A stretch of 64,000 nucleotides of DNA from Reinekea forsetii (GCF_002795845.1 NZ_CP011797.1:3373501-3437500), one strand, 5' to 3'. Positions 34,009-44,862 are shown, counted from the stretch's first letter. The notes: generated by a model not told the origin, from the letters alone. Made by a program: numbers and translations.

Positions 34009-35010
34009 TTACAGCTGACCTAATTCTTCTTTCAGCTGTTTGAGCAAGGCTGCCGGCAAATTGGTGATGGTGAGCGATTCGTTTTCCGGATTGAAATTAA
34101 CGTTCTTGCCGAGAATATCATTACTGAAACTGATCGAGACTTCTTTGCTTTTGCCGGTGTAGCGCAGGTATTTTTTCAGGCTTTTCCGATCTGGGATAAA
34201 TTCGGCCTTCGCCTCAGGCTCGGTCTGCTGCATAAAGGTCACCAGGCTTTCCGACCGGGCGGGATCCTGAGCACTGGCCAGCGCCACGGATATGTCGTTA
34301 CACACCACCGTCTCACCCAGCTTGTCTTGCTCGGTACAGTATTCGATGGCCTTGCGGCGATAATTGGCGCATTTCTCAGTGGGTAAGGTCTCGCTGTAGG
34401 CCTTGACGATGGCCATAAAGCGGTCGGTGTCGACCGAGGTGTCCAAGGTATCGACGAAATTAACCACATCGAGTAACGCCACCTGCAAGGACCGGTCACC
34501 AAAACCGAAGCTGAGCGTCAAATATTGCGCATCTTTTCGGCTCAAAGCCGCCAAGTCTATGACGCCGCCAAAGCCTAAACGACTAAAATCAATCATCGCT
34601 GCGTCGCCCAAATCTAAGTCATGGCTGAGATACAGGCCGGGCTTGTGTTTAAAGTGAAAGAACCACAGCTGGTCACCCTGCTCCAACGTCTCTTGCGCAA
34701 ACAGCCAATAACCCTCGATATCTAACTCACGAGCAATCAATTCCGTTTGCAAGTGCTTCATCCACTGCTCGGTTAGGGTGACAAAGCCTAGGCTCCGGCT
34801 GGCCCATTGACCGGCCAGGGCTTTAACGTGCCCGGCCTCGTCACTGAAGCGACCATACTGCTTGTTGCTGCGATTATAGAAGGCGTTCTTAACCTGACCT
34901 AGGAGGTCATGCAACGGCTCATCAATGCCAAGCTCATCGGCACGCAGCTGCAGGGCGTTGGTAGTGCTGTTACGGAAAAATTGATGAACAATGGCATTGC
35001 TGATAGACAT
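34009..35010 (-). CDS. yejK: Nucleoid-associated protein YejK/NdpA
   Basis: A 333-residue NdpA-family protein: MSISNAIVHQFFRNSTTNALQLR at the start and FSNDILGKNVNFNPENESLTITNLPAALLKQL at the end, both conserved. It binds DNA in the nucleoid; its exact role is not settled. Length equals that of the family (about 335). It lies downstream of glgX; a 9-bp hairpin (35066-35092) without T-run separates the two. Confidence 0.93.
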   Translation of the reverse strand: MSISNAIVHQFFRNSTTNALQLRADELGIDEPLHDLLGQVKNAFYNRSNKQYGRFSDEAGHVKALAGQWASRSLGFVTLTEQWMKHLQTELIARELDIEGYWLFAQETLEQGDQLWFFHFKHKPGLYLSHDLDLGDAAMIDFSRLGFGGVIDLAALSRKDAQYLTLSFGFGDRSLQVALLDVVNFVDTLDTSVDTDRFMAIVKAYSETLPTEKCANYRRKAIEYCTEQDKLGETVVCNDISVALASAQDPARSESLVTFMQQTEPEAKAEFIPDRKSLKKYLRYTGKSKEVSISFSNDILGKNVNFNPENESLTITNLPAALLKQLKEELGQL

Positions 35011-35065
35011 GAGGCGGTCACATTCGAGTTAGCGTATCGGAACGGCGCAGTATAGAGCGTGCATC

Positions 35066-35092
35066 GCACCGACACAAACTCGCTGTCGGTGC
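35066..35092 (-). terminator. Hairpin between glgX and yejK
   Basis: GCACCGACA and TGTCGGTGC form a perfect 9-bp stem around a 9-nt loop, just after the glgX stop on the minus strand. There is no T-run, so it may be a weak or rho-assisted terminator or an mRNA 3'-end stabiliser. Confidence 0.5.
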
Positions 35093-35097
35093 GCGGT

Positions 35098-37221
35098 TCA
35101 GGACGAATAGGCCTTGCCCAATACAACCACGGATTGGGCCAGCAACAGATACGCGCCCTTAACAATCGGCGGCTCCTCAGGTAGCAGGCCATTATTTCGC
35201 GCCGTATCGCACAGGGTGACCCAACCACTGATCGGATTAGCCGGCAGGGTAAACTCCATGTCGGCAGCGCTGGCATTGAAGATCACCAGATAATACTCAT
35301 CACAGAGGTGCAAATTTACCGCTGGATTCTTAATGTCACTGGATAACAGCATGGCGAACGACTGGGTTTTCGGGTCATGCCAGTCCTTGATCTCCATGAC
35401 ATAGCCGTCCGGCCGATACCAGTGCACCTCGTCGGATGAAAAGGGCGACTGGAAATTCAGCTGGCCCTTGAGCACCATGTCGCTGAACAAGGAACTGCTT
35501 TTGCGCAACGCGATGACCTGCCGAGTAAAGGCTTCGAGCTGGATATCGCGTTCGTCCCATTGATACCAGCTGATATCGTTATCCTGGCAATAGGCGTTGT
35601 TATTGCCGCGCTGAGTCCGGCCCAGCTCATCACCGCCGAGAAAATGCACCGCACCCTGGGACATCATCAGGGTGGCGATAAAATTACGCTTCTGCCGAGC
35701 GCGTCGCTCGACAATTTGCGGGTCGCGGGTTTCGCCCTCGACACCGTGATTGAAACTCAGGTTATTGCCGTGACCGTCCATATTGTGTTCTTGGTTGGCC
35801 TCATTATGCCGATTGTTGTAGGAGACCAGGTCGTGCAGGGTGTAGCCATCATGGTAGGTGACGTAGTTAATGGTCGCTGAATAGCCCATGGCGCCCTTGT
35901 GAAAGACATCACTGGAGCCCATCAGGCGGGTAGCAAAGTCGCCAGTGATACCCTGATCGCCGCGCCAAAACTGGCGTACCGTATCGCGAAACTTATCGTT
36001 ACATTCGTACCAATTTTCTGGGAAATGACCCAATTGATAGCCGTGCCGACCGATATCCCATGGCTCGGCAATCAGTTTGGCCGCGGATAGAACGGGGTCC
36101 TGCATAATGGCCTTAAAGAAGGTGGCTTCGGGCGAGAAGTCCCATTTTTCGCGTCCGAGACTGGCCGCCAAATCGAAGCGAAAGCCATCGACCCGATATT
36201 CGCTCATCCAGTGCCGCATGCTGTCGAGAATCAATTTCAACGCATAGGGATGGTGGCTATTAACCGAATTGCCACAGCCGGAGTTATCGATGTAATGGCT
36301 ATAATTGTCCTCAAAATAGCGATAAAAACTGCGCGGATGTAGGCCCTTATTGGCAATGACCGGGCCCAACATGCCGCCTTCGGCGGTGTGGTTGTAAACC
36401 ACATCGAGGATCACCTCGATGCCGGCCTGGTGCAGGGCATTAACCATGGTCTTAAACTCGGTTACCGCATCTTGGTGGGCATACCGCGGCTCCGGCGCAA
36501 AAAACAACGCCGGGTTATAGCCCCAATAGTTGGTCAGATCGAGGTCATTGAGACGGTGTTCGGGCATAAAGGCAAAACAGGGCAAGAGTTCGACCGAGGT
36601 GATGCCCAGGCGCTGCAGATGTTCAATGCTGGCCGGATGCGCCAGACCCAAATAGGTGCCCCGGATGGCTTCGGGGATTGCCAGATTCTTTTGGCTAAAG
36701 CCCTTAACATGGCACTCATATATTAGCGTTTCCCGCCAACTGATGTGCGGTGACTCGGCAGTCCACTGGAACGGCATCTGACCCGGTATGCGCCCTTTCG
36801 GAACGTGCTTGGCGTTATCCTTCAGATCCATCACAAAGTCGCCTTGGACCTCGGCATCGTGCGCAAAAAGATAGCTATTAGCCGTTAACGGGCCCGATAT
36901 TTCCGGCGCATAGGGATCGATAATTACCTTATGGGGATTAAACCAGAGCCCATTGATCGGTTCAAAGGGGCCATAGGCGCGATAACCGTAGCGCCGTCCC
37001 GCCAACATCCCGTCGATATGACCGTGCCAAACATCCCCAGTGCGCGACGGGAGGCGATGCCGACTCAGCTCGTTGTCTTGCTCATCGAATAGGCAGACTT
37101 CAATACCCTGGGCCAGGGGCGCGTACACGGCGAAATTAACACCATTACTTAAAACCTTGAGCCCCAGCGGTAAGGGCCTCCCTGCACTTACGCCCGTCAC
37201 CGGACTTACTCGAGTCATCAT
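35098..37221 (-). CDS. glgX: Glycogen debranching enzyme GlgX
   Basis: A 707-residue GH13 enzyme that cleaves alpha-1,6 branches of phosphorylase-limited glycogen. Order: N-terminal CBM48 domain (GLKVLSNGVNFAVYAP), then the barrel with DVVYNHTAEGG, the nucleophile Asp in VDGFRFDLAASLGRE, the acid Glu in KLIAEPWDIG and the third Asp in NYVTYHDGYTL, then a C-terminal beta domain. Two methionines start the frame. It is followed by yejK and preceded, 59 bases upstream, by glgB on the same strand, so the two glycogen genes form a unit without glgC, glgA or glgP in this window. Confidence 0.93.
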   Translation of the reverse strand: MMTRVSPVTGVSAGRPLPLGLKVLSNGVNFAVYAPLAQGIEVCLFDEQDNELSRHRLPSRTGDVWHGHIDGMLAGRRYGYRAYGPFEPINGLWFNPHKVIIDPYAPEISGPLTANSYLFAHDAEVQGDFVMDLKDNAKHVPKGRIPGQMPFQWTAESPHISWRETLIYECHVKGFSQKNLAIPEAIRGTYLGLAHPASIEHLQRLGITSVELLPCFAFMPEHRLNDLDLTNYWGYNPALFFAPEPRYAHQDAVTEFKTMVNALHQAGIEVILDVVYNHTAEGGMLGPVIANKGLHPRSFYRYFEDNYSHYIDNSGCGNSVNSHHPYALKLILDSMRHWMSEYRVDGFRFDLAASLGREKWDFSPEATFFKAIMQDPVLSAAKLIAEPWDIGRHGYQLGHFPENWYECNDKFRDTVRQFWRGDQGITGDFATRLMGSSDVFHKGAMGYSATINYVTYHDGYTLHDLVSYNNRHNEANQEHNMDGHGNNLSFNHGVEGETRDPQIVERRARQKRNFIATLMMSQGAVHFLGGDELGRTQRGNNNAYCQDNDISWYQWDERDIQLEAFTRQVIALRKSSSLFSDMVLKGQLNFQSPFSSDEVHWYRPDGYVMEIKDWHDPKTQSFAMLLSSDIKNPAVNLHLCDEYYLVIFNASAADMEFTLPANPISGWVTLCDTARNNGLLPEEPPIVKGAYLLLAQSVVVLGKAYSS

Positions 37222-37280
37222 GGGGAACCTTCTCTCCTATCGTGCGAGCAACCGATACCCTTGGTTACCCTGTACGCCTG

Positions 37281-39434
37281 TTAAATTCGCTTCAGAAAAA
37301 TGGTCGCCAACGGCGGCACGCTAATATCCAATGAAAATTCTAGCCCGTTGGCCGGTTCATCGGCGCTGTCATATAGATTGCCGATATGGTAATTGCTTCC
37401 ACCATAAAAATGCGAATCGGTGTTGAGGATTATTTCATATTGACCGGCACTGGGCACGCCGATCCGGTAGCGAGCATGGGGCGTGGGCGTCATATTCGAA
37501 ACTACCAGCACCAGCTCGCCCTGATCACCAAACCGGGCAAAGCTGAACACACTGGCGGCGGAGTCGCTGTGGTTCAACCAGCGGAAGCCACTCGGATCGC
37601 AGTCACGTTGATGCAAGGCGGCTTCATCACGATGCAACCGATTGAGATCCTTGAATAAGTTTTGCATGCCGCTGTGACGTTCGAACTGCAACAAATACCA
37701 GTCAAGTTGGGCCTGGTGGTTCCACTCGATACCCTGGGCGAATTCGTTGCCCATAAAGTTTAATTTTTTCCCAGGGTGACCGTACATATAGCCATAATAG
37801 GCCCGTAAGTTCGCGGTTTTTTGCCATTCATCGCCCGGCATCCGCGCCAGGATGGAGCCCTTGCCGTGCACGACCTCATCGTGGGATAGGGGCAAGACGA
37901 AGTTCTCGTTAAATGAATAAACCATCGAAAAAGTCAATTCGTCATGGTGGTAGGCTCGATGCACCGGGTCACGGCCAATGTAGGCAAGCGAGTCATGCAT
38001 CCAACCCATGTTCCATTTAAACCCAAAGCCCAAGCCGCCGGCGAAGACCGGCCGGGTAACCCCATCAAAGGCGGTTGACTCCTCGGCAATGGTGATGGCT
38101 TTCGGGAATCGGCCATAAACGGTGGTATTAAAGCGCTTGACCAGTTCAATGGCCTCATAATTGTGGTTGCCACCGTTCACGTTCGGGACCCATTCGCCAC
38201 TTTCGCGCGAGTAGTCCAGGTACAGCATTGAGGCGACGGCATCGACCCGCAGGCCGTCAATATGGAAATAATCGAGCCAAACCAAGGCCGATGAGATCAG
38301 GAAGTCGCGCACAGTGAAGCGCCCAAAATCGTAAATATAGGAGTTCCAGTCGGGGTGCCAACCGCGTTGCGGATCTTCATATTCGTAGAGCGCTGTGCCA
38401 TCGAATCGGGCTAGGCCGTGGGTATCAGAGGGGAAATGGGCTGGTACCCAATCGACCAGAACCGCGATGTTTTGTTGATGGCATTGATCGACAAAATACT
38501 TGAAGTCATCGGGCGTGCCATATCGGCTGGTCGGCGCAAAAAGCCCTAATGGTTGGTATCCCCAACTGCCATCGAATGGATGCTCACTGATCGGTACGAA
38601 TTCGACGTGGCTGAAGTTCATTTCACAGAGATAAGGAATCAGATGGTCGGCCAGTTCGCGGTAAGTCATGGGGCGACCTTCCATATGGCGCCACGACCCA
38701 ACATGCAGCTCATAGGTCGTCATTGGGGCCTTGGTTGCCGCAACAATCTCGCGTGCTTGCCAGGCCTGGTCCTGCCACGGATACTGGCTGTGATCAAAGA
38801 CAATGGAATTGAATTCCGGATATTGGGCGCAATAGAAGTTATAAGGATCGGACTTGTGCGGCAACAGGTGCCCGCGCATGTCCTTTAATTCGAACTTGTA
38901 TTTGGCGCCGGCAGCAAGTTCCGGCACAAACAGGCGCCAGATACCATCCTCACTGCTTTGCATCGGATGAATCCGACCATCCCAATGGTTAAAATCGCCG
39001 ATCACACTGACCGATCGAGCATTGGGGGCATAGACGGCAAAGCGCACACCGTGCAGCGGACCCTGACGGGTCGGAGTGCTGCATAACTGAGCACCCATGG
39101 TTTTATACAGGGTATCTGAACTGCACGGGAAATCCTCGAGGGCGCGTTCGGTGAACTGGTAGGCGTCCACGACCCGCCAGCTATCCTTCCCCTTCTCGAC
39201 CTGGAGGCTATAAACAGGTTTATCAGCGCCTTCAACACACAATTCGAACAAACCGGGACCTGCCTGGTCCATCGCTCCGTAATCTACTGTGCCATCAATA
39301 GACAGCGCCCGAACGCGATCAACATCCGGCAGGAAGACTCGTATCAACCATGCCTTATCCTGCGGAAAAACACCTAAGGAATCGAATGGCCGCGCTTCGA
39401 GAACATTGTTTAGTCGCTTCGCAAGATGAGTCAT
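37281..39434 (-). CDS. glgB: 1,4-alpha-glucan branching enzyme GlgB
   Basis: A 717-residue GH13 enzyme that forms the alpha-1,6 branches of glycogen. It has an extra N-terminal domain (to about 110), a CBM48 domain (GVRFAVYAPNARSVSVIGDFNHWDG), the barrel with DWVPAHFPSD, the nucleophile Asp in IDGLRVDAVASMLYLDYSR, the acid Glu in AEESTAFDGVTRP and the third Asp in LSHDEVVHGKGS, and a C-terminal beta domain. All are intact and the length is that of proteobacterial GlgB. A ribosome site AAGGAGAC precedes ATG 39434. Confidence 0.95.
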   Translation of the reverse strand: MTHLAKRLNNVLEARPFDSLGVFPQDKAWLIRVFLPDVDRVRALSIDGTVDYGAMDQAGPGLFELCVEGADKPVYSLQVEKGKDSWRVVDAYQFTERALEDFPCSSDTLYKTMGAQLCSTPTRQGPLHGVRFAVYAPNARSVSVIGDFNHWDGRIHPMQSSEDGIWRLFVPELAAGAKYKFELKDMRGHLLPHKSDPYNFYCAQYPEFNSIVFDHSQYPWQDQAWQAREIVAATKAPMTTYELHVGSWRHMEGRPMTYRELADHLIPYLCEMNFSHVEFVPISEHPFDGSWGYQPLGLFAPTSRYGTPDDFKYFVDQCHQQNIAVLVDWVPAHFPSDTHGLARFDGTALYEYEDPQRGWHPDWNSYIYDFGRFTVRDFLISSALVWLDYFHIDGLRVDAVASMLYLDYSRESGEWVPNVNGGNHNYEAIELVKRFNTTVYGRFPKAITIAEESTAFDGVTRPVFAGGLGFGFKWNMGWMHDSLAYIGRDPVHRAYHHDELTFSMVYSFNENFVLPLSHDEVVHGKGSILARMPGDEWQKTANLRAYYGYMYGHPGKKLNFMGNEFAQGIEWNHQAQLDWYLLQFERHSGMQNLFKDLNRLHRDEAALHQRDCDPSGFRWLNHSDSAASVFSFARFGDQGELVLVVSNMTPTPHARYRIGVPSAGQYEIILNTDSHFYGGSNYHIGNLYDSADEPANGLEFSLDISVPPLATIFLKRI

Positions 39435-39684
39435 GAGGCGAGGGGTCTCCTTATAATTGTTATTGGGCTTAAGACTACCAATCCGTAATTAACACTTTAA
39501 TCGTTGTTTCGATATTAGCGGAATACGGCTAAGAAAGCAGGTGCAGACAGGACAGGGTGGAGTTTTTTGATGCCACTGACACATATTCAACTGGATAATC
39601 CAAGCTACCGGGGGATAACAGAGACGATTTAGCACCGGGATGGCCAGCAGCCAAGACTAGCGCCCGGCCCTCCCTCGGGCAACC

Positions 39685-40113
39685 CTAGGGATCGGAGGGT
39701 TGGCCGGTTACTGGATTAAAGTGTCGGGCAATATAACTGATGAGCTCCTGGTAGAGCGGCTGCCAGTCCTCACCCAGAGGCTGATCGAGCCGATGCCAGA
39801 AGAACTCATTAGGCTCATGCTCATCGCTGACCTCGGCGACCTGCCAATGCTCCACCAGGATTGGGTCGGTCTCCATCAGGTAGAAGCCATAGGTCGCGTC
39901 GACGTCCGCCATCAGTTCCTTGCCAATATAGCGCTTCGCTTTACCTTTAAGACCCGATGCCTGGCGTAGTGAGCGCACACAGGATGCCGCCAAGGTCTCT
40001 TTGGCACCGATAAGACCGGTCACCAGCTGCTTGCCAGCGGTGGGTTGGCTGAACGCCAAGATCTCAAGCCCCATGGCAGACTCTCGATAAACGATCGGAC
40101 AGGCTCTTTTCAT
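39685..40113 (-). CDS. Nudix-fold protein with a degenerate, probably inactive Nudix box
   Basis: A 142-residue protein with the layout of a small MutT-type Nudix protein (CPIVYRES, LEILAFSQPTAG, then the Nudix box, then FFWHRLDQPL and WQPLYQELISYI). The box keeps the spacing Gx5Ex7RxLxxxxGL (G33, E39, R47, L49, G54, L55), but the three catalytic glutamates of REUxEE are S48, Q51 and A52. Metal-dependent pyrophosphatase activity is therefore unlikely; a binding or regulatory role is possible. It lies upstream of glgB on the same strand, about 250 bases away. Function unknown. Confidence 0.7.
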   Translation of the reverse strand: MKRACPIVYRESAMGLEILAFSQPTAGKQLVTGLIGAKETLAASCVRSLRQASGLKGKAKRYIGKELMADVDATYGFYLMETDPILVEHWQVAEVSDEHEPNEFFWHRLDQPLGEDWQPLYQELISYIARHFNPVTGQPSDP

Positions 40114-40337
40114 GGCACTTTTACCTTATGATTTTTGCAACCTAATTGATTATAAACCACTAGGCGGAGTAGATTTACGATCGTTCGAATGAGCTTAGGA
40201 CCATAACTTTAACAGATAAGCGCAAACAGGGGTTAGATCACAATACCGAGGGGGGCTTAGGGTGAGCAGAACGGCAGGTCCTGCAGGGCGAGGTATAACG
40301 TTAATGGGGTACTTAACCGTTTATCACAGGCAAAAAA

Positions 40338-40361
40338 AAGAGCGCCGAAGCGCTCTTTTTT
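40338..40361. terminator. Bidirectional intrinsic terminator after tuf
   Basis: AGAGCGC-cgaa-GCGCTCT flanked by A and T runs on both sides, 20 bases after the tuf stop codon. It ends the str operon on the minus strand and would also stop plus-strand transcription. The rest of the gap 40114-40337 shows no gene. Confidence 0.92.
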
Positions 40362-40380
40362 GTTCTTACCAAATTATCGA

Positions 40381-41574
40381 TTACTCGATGATTTTAGCAA
40401 CAACACCGGCGCCAACAGTACGGCCGCCTTCACGAATGGCGAAGCGCAAGCCTTCATCCATCGCGATTGGAGAGATCAGAGTCACAACCATCTTAACGTT
40501 GTCACCTGGCATAACCATTTCAACGCCTTCTGGCAGTTCACACGCACCCGTTACATCGGTTGTACGGAAGTAGAACTGTGGACGATAGCCCTTGAAGAAC
40601 GGAGTATGACGTCCGCCTTCTTCTTTGCTCAACACGTAGATTTCAGACTCGAAAACTGTGTGCGGAGTGATAGAACCTGGCTTCGCTAATACTTGGCCAC
40701 GTTCAACGTCGTCGCGCTTAGTACCACGCAATAACGCACCGATGTTCTCGCCTGCACGACCTTCGTCAAGCAGCTTACGGAACATTTCAACGCCCGTTAC
40801 AACCGAAGTTGTAGTCGCACGAATACCGATGATCTGAACTTCGTTACCGGTGTTTACGATGCCGCGTTCAACACGACCTGTAACCACGGTGCCACGACCA
40901 GAGATTGAGAAAACATCTTCGATCGGCAACAAGAAAGGCTGGTCGATGGCGCGAACTGGCTCAGGAATATAAGAATCCAGAGTTTCAACCAGTTTACGAA
41001 CAGCGGTAGTGCCCATTTCGTTGTCGTCTTTGCCTTCCAATGCCATCAGTGCAGAACCGATGATGATAGGCGTGTCGTCACCTGGGAATTCGTACTGTGA
41101 CAACAGGTCACGAACTTCCATTTCGACCAGCTCTAATAACTCTTCGTCATCGACCATGTCAGCCTTGTTCAGGAACACGACGATGTACGGTACGCCAACC
41201 TGACGAGACAACAGGATGTGCTCACGCGTTTGTGGCATCGGGCCATCAGCAGCAGAACAAACCAGGATCGCGCCGTCCATCTGAGCAGCACCAGTAATCA
41301 TGTTTTTCACATAATCGGCGTGTCCAGGACAGTCAACGTGCGCATAGTGACGCGCAGGCGAGTTGTACTCAACGTGTGAGGTAGAGATGGTGATACCACG
41401 CTCACGCTCTTCCGGTGCGTTATCGATGCCGTCAAAAGCAACGAAAGAACCGCCCCAAGTCTCTGCACATACGCGAGTTAAAGCCGCAGTCAAAGTAGTT
41501 TTACCATGGTCAACGTGACCGATTGTGCCCACGTTTACGTGGGGCTTAACTCGTTCAAATGTAGCCTTACCCAT
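40381..41574 (-). CDS. tuf: Elongation factor Tu
   Basis: A 397-residue EF-Tu that brings aminoacyl-tRNA to the ribosome. GTP-binding elements: [10 protein letters not shown], the switch [14 protein letters not shown] and NKADMVDD; domains 2 and 3 follow to the end [11 protein letters not shown]. It is the last gene of the rpsL-rpsG-fusA-tuf operon, 37 bases behind fusA, and is closed by a strong terminator. No second tuf gene occurs at the tRNA-Thr/tRNA-Trp locus of this window. Confidence 0.98.
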   Translation of the reverse strand: MGKATFERVKPHVNVGTIGHVDHGKTTLTAALTRVCAETWGGSFVAFDGIDNAPEERERGITISTSHVEYNSPARHYAHVDCPGHADYVKNMITGAAQMDGAILVCSAADGPMPQTREHILLSRQVGVPYIVVFLNKADMVDDEELLELVEMEVRDLLSQYEFPGDDTPIIIGSALMALEGKDDNEMGTTAVRKLVETLDSYIPEPVRAIDQPFLLPIEDVFSISGRGTVVTGRVERGIVNTGNEVQIIGIRATTTSVVTGVEMFRKLLDEGRAGENIGALLRGTKRDDVERGQVLAKPGSITPHTVFESEIYVLSKEEGGRHTPFFKGYRPQFYFRTTDVTGACELPEGVEMVMPGDNVKMVVTLISPIAMDEGLRFAIREGGRTVGAGVVAKIIE

Positions 41575-41611
41575 TTGGTATTTCCTCTAAAGTTAGCACT
41601 AGCTTAGCTAA

Positions 41612-43711
41612 TTACGATTTTTTAATGATAGATTCAACAACGTTATTTGGAGCTTCTTTATAAGCTGCAAATTCCATTGTATAAGACGCTCGACCTTGAG
41701 ACATAGAGCGCAAAGACGTTGCATAACCGAACATTTCGGAAAGCGGTACTTCTGCGTCAATGACCTTACCTGTCGGACCATCACCCATACCTTGCAGTGT
41801 GCCACGACGACGGTTCAAGTCGCCCATAACGTCGCCCATGTAGTCTTCAGGTGTAACAACTTCAACCTGCATGACGGGCTCCAATAGGGCCGGATTCGCT
41901 CTCTCTTTCAGCTTTTTGACGGCCATCGAGGCAGAGATCTTAAACGCCATCTCGTTTGAGTCGACATCGTGATAGGAACCATCAATCAATGTCGCTTTCA
42001 GACCAAGCAACGGATAACCGGCTAAAATACCATTCTTCATCTGCTCTTCAATACCTTTCTGAACAGCAGGAATGTATTCCTTCGGTACCGTACCGCCGAC
42101 CACTTCGTTTACAAAAACGAGGCCTTCAGCGTTTGGATCTTCAGCAGGTTCAAAGCGAATAACCACGTGACCGTACTGACCACGACCGCCCGACTGACGG
42201 GCAAACTTGGAGTCAATTTCGGCCGATTCACGAATGCGCTCTCGGTAGGCCACTTGTGGCGCACCAACATTACATTCTACTTTGAACTCACGCTTCATGC
42301 GGTCAACGATGATATCAAGGTGCAATTCACCCTGACCACCGATGATCGTTTGTGCGGTTTCTTCGTCGGTATGAACCCGGAAAGAAGGATCTTCTTGAGC
42401 CAACTTACCCAAAGCAACACCCATTTTCTCTTGGTCGGCCTTGGTTTTTGGTTCAACAGCAACAGAGATAACCGGCTCGGGAAAGTCCATGCGCTCCAAC
42501 GTGATGATGTGGCTCGGGTCACAGAAGGTGTCCCCAGTGGTCACATCTTTCACGCCGATCAACGCACCGATATCACCGGCTGCCAATTCTTTGATCTCTT
42601 CACGGTTGTTAGCGTGCATCTGAACCATACGGCCGACGCGGTCTTTTTTACCACGAACCGAGTTGAACACCGCATCACCAGACTTCAATACTCCGCCGTA
42701 GACACGGACAAAGGTCAAAGTACCCACGAATGGGTCAGTAGCGATTTTGAAGGCCAAAGCCGCAAAAGGTACATCATCGGATGCCAGTACCGCTTCATGC
42801 GTTACGCCATCGTCCAAAATACCTTCAATTGGCTTCACTTCAGTTGGCGACGGCATGTATTCGATCACGCTGTCGAGAACGGCTTGCACACCCTTGTTCT
42901 TGAACGCAGAACCGCAGTGAGTCAAAACGATCTCACCGGCAATGGTACGTGCACGCAAACCGATCTTGAGGTCTTCGACCGACAAGGTTTCAGTTTCCAT
43001 GTACTTTTCCATCAACTCGTCGTTGGCTTCAGCAGCAGCTTCAACCAATTTCAGACGGTACTCGGCAGAGATGTCGGCCATATCAGCTGGAATCTCTCCG
43101 TATTCGAAGGTCATACCCTGGTCTTCCATATTCCAGTGAATGGCTTTCATTAATACTAGATCGATTACACCGCTGAAATCGTCCTCGGCACCAATAGGCA
43201 ATTGCATAGCAATAGCGTTGGCACCCAAGCGATCTTTCATTTGCTCTAAAACAAACAGAAAGTCAGCGCCGGCACGGTCCATCTTGTTGACGAACACCAT
43301 ACGCGGAACATGGTATTTATTGGCTTGACGCCATACAGTTTCCGTTTGCGGTTGCACGCCCGAGGAAGCACAGAGCACCACGACAGCACCATCGAGTACG
43401 CGCAGCGAACGTTCAACTTCAATGGTGAAGTCAACGTGGCCCGGCGTATCAATGATATTGATCCGATGTTCGTCAAATTGCTTACCCATACCACGCCAAA
43501 AACAGGTGGTAGCAGCAGAAGTAATGGTAATACCACGCTCCTGCTCTTGTTCCATCCAATCCATTGTCGCTGCACCATCGTGCACCTCACCGATTTTATG
43601 AGAAATACCGGTGTAGAAAAGGACGCGCTCTGTAGTCGTTGTCTTACCAGCGTCTACATGCGCTACGATACCGATATTTCGGTAGCGTTCTAAAGGAGTT
43701 TTGCGAGCCAC
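41612..43711 (-). CDS. fusA: Elongation factor G
   Basis: A 699-residue translocase GTPase. GTP-binding motifs [27 protein letters not shown] and NKMDRAG are present, followed by domains II-V with [12 protein letters not shown] in domain IV. Length is that of the canonical bacterial EF-G1. It lies between rpsG (24 bases upstream) and tuf. A bulk EF-G of the housekeeping type rather than EF-G2, judged by location and motif conservation. Confidence 0.98.
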   Translation of the reverse strand: MARKTPLERYRNIGIVAHVDAGKTTTTERVLFYTGISHKIGEVHDGAATMDWMEQEQERGITITSAATTCFWRGMGKQFDEHRINIIDTPGHVDFTIEVERSLRVLDGAVVVLCASSGVQPQTETVWRQANKYHVPRMVFVNKMDRAGADFLFVLEQMKDRLGANAIAMQLPIGAEDDFSGVIDLVLMKAIHWNMEDQGMTFEYGEIPADMADISAEYRLKLVEAAAEANDELMEKYMETETLSVEDLKIGLRARTIAGEIVLTHCGSAFKNKGVQAVLDSVIEYMPSPTEVKPIEGILDDGVTHEAVLASDDVPFAALAFKIATDPFVGTLTFVRVYGGVLKSGDAVFNSVRGKKDRVGRMVQMHANNREEIKELAAGDIGALIGVKDVTTGDTFCDPSHIITLERMDFPEPVISVAVEPKTKADQEKMGVALGKLAQEDPSFRVHTDEETAQTIIGGQGELHLDIIVDRMKREFKVECNVGAPQVAYRERIRESAEIDSKFARQSGGRGQYGHVVIRFEPAEDPNAEGLVFVNEVVGGTVPKEYIPAVQKGIEEQMKNGILAGYPLLGLKATLIDGSYHDVDSNEMAFKISASMAVKKLKERANPALLEPVMQVEVVTPEDYMGDVMGDLNRRRGTLQGMGDGPTGKVIDAEVPLSEMFGYATSLRSMSQGRASYTMEFAAYKEAPNNVVESIIKKS

Positions 43712-43735
43712 GACTCTATCTCCGTATCCAGTGAA

Positions 43736-44206
43736 TTAGAAGCGATAATGAGAGAATGCTTTGTTGGCTTCAGCCATACGATGCACGTCTTCACGTTTTT
43801 TAACCGCGGAACCTTTGCCATCTGCTGAATCTAACAATTCACCGGCAAGACGTTGACGCATACTTTTTTCGCCACGACCGCGTGAAGCATCGACCAACCA
43901 ACGCATGGCAAGCGCTTCACGACGAGAAGGACGAACTTCGACAGGAACCTGGTAAGTAGCACCACCAACCCGGCGAGATTTAACCTCAACCAGTGGCGCG
44001 ATACTTTCGAGTGATTTGGCGAAAAGTTCGAGAGGGTTTTCATGACCCTTGTCTTTTACGATGTCTAAGGCACCGTAAACGATTTTTTCCGCAATTGACT
44101 TCTTGCCATCAACCATCACGTGGTTCATGAACTTAGCCAACTGGGTGTTGCCAAATTTTGGATCTGGCAGGATTTCACGCTTCGCAGCGACGCGTCTTCT
44201 TGGCAT
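43736..44206 (-). CDS. rpsG: 30S ribosomal protein S7
   Basis: A 156-residue S7: [20 protein letters not shown] at the start, the conserved core [23 protein letters not shown], and a C-terminal helix ending [13 protein letters not shown]7 nucleates the head of the 30S subunit on 16S rRNA; in E. coli it also represses the str operon. The gap to rpsL is 120 bases, long enough for such an S7 binding site in the mRNA, but I could not identify the fold by eye. Confidence 0.98.
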   Translation of the reverse strand: MPRRRVAAKREILPDPKFGNTQLAKFMNHVMVDGKKSIAEKIVYGALDIVKDKGHENPLELFAKSLESIAPLVEVKSRRVGGATYQVPVEVRPSRREALAMRWLVDASRGRGEKSMRQRLAGELLDSADGKGSAVKKREDVHRMAEANKAFSHYRF

Positions 44207-44326
44207 TGATAAGCCCCTTAATTTAGGTCTTCAGGCAGATCTGAAATTCGGCTACGAACTTCCGTTAGGAACTGCGTACCGCACTCAGCCTTACTGCTTA
44301 TTCTGAGACTGGATAAATAAACAAAA

Positions 44327-44701
44327 CTAGCTTTTTGGTCGTTTAGTACCGTACTTGGAGCGTGCTTTCTTACGATCGTTGACGCCGGAAGTATCCAGAG
44401 CACCACGAACCGTATGATAACGAACACCTGGTAGGTCTTTTACTCGACCACCACGGATCAGCACAACACTGTGTTCTTGCAGGTTGTGACCTTCACCGCC
44501 GATATACGAAGACACTTCGTAACCGTTGGTTAACCGCACACGACATACTTTACGTAAGGCCGAGTTAGGTTTCTTAGGTGTAGTTGTGTATACGCGAGTA
44601 CACACACCGCGGCGTTGAGGGCACGCTTCTAGAGCCCGTACGGCGCTTGCTTCTGTCACGCGCTTACGCGGTTGACGAACGAGCTGGTTAATTGTAGCCA
44701 T
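44327..44701 (-). CDS. rpsL: 30S ribosomal protein S12
   Basis: A 124-residue S12 with [43 protein letters not shown] and the loop [27 protein letters not shown]. The lysines where streptomycin-resistance changes occur (in TTPKKPNSA and RVKDLPGVR) carry the wild-type residues. It begins the str operon and has its own promoter upstream. Confidence 0.98.
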   Translation of the reverse strand: MATINQLVRQPRKRVTEASAVRALEACPQRRGVCTRVYTTTPKKPNSALRKVCRVRLTNGYEVSSYIGGEGHNLQEHSVVLIRGGRVKDLPGVRYHTVRGALDTSGVNDRKKARSKYGTKRPKS

Positions 44702-44783
44702 TTAAGCCTCTTCTCTGATTTCACTTCTCGTGACATTGCCCAGAAACAGTGGAAAAATCCTCTGTAGCCGGGAAAGGTGCGCG

Positions 44784-44813
44784 ATTCTACGTTATCGCAC
44801 AATTAGTAGTCAA
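44784..44813 (-). promoter_or_regulatory. Sigma-70 promoter of the str operon
   Basis: On the minus strand TTGACT (44813-44808) and TAGAAT (44789-44784) are separated by 18 bp, 83 bases before the rpsL start codon, and followed by a GC-rich discriminator (CGCGCACC) typical of stringently controlled genes. Confidence 0.8.
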
Positions 44814-44815
44814 CA

Positions 44816-44853
44816 GAAAGCGTTTAATCGGCTCTCGAACACCGATCAAACGC
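44816..44853 (-). terminator. Terminator after rpoC
   Basis: GCGTTTGATCGG (minus strand, 44853-44842) pairs over 12 bp, one G-T pair included, with CCGATTAAACGC (44831-44820) around a 10-nt loop and is followed by TTTC. It lies 10 bases after the rpoC stop and directly in front of the rpsL promoter. Confidence 0.75.
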
Positions 44854-44862
44854 CGCTATTTT

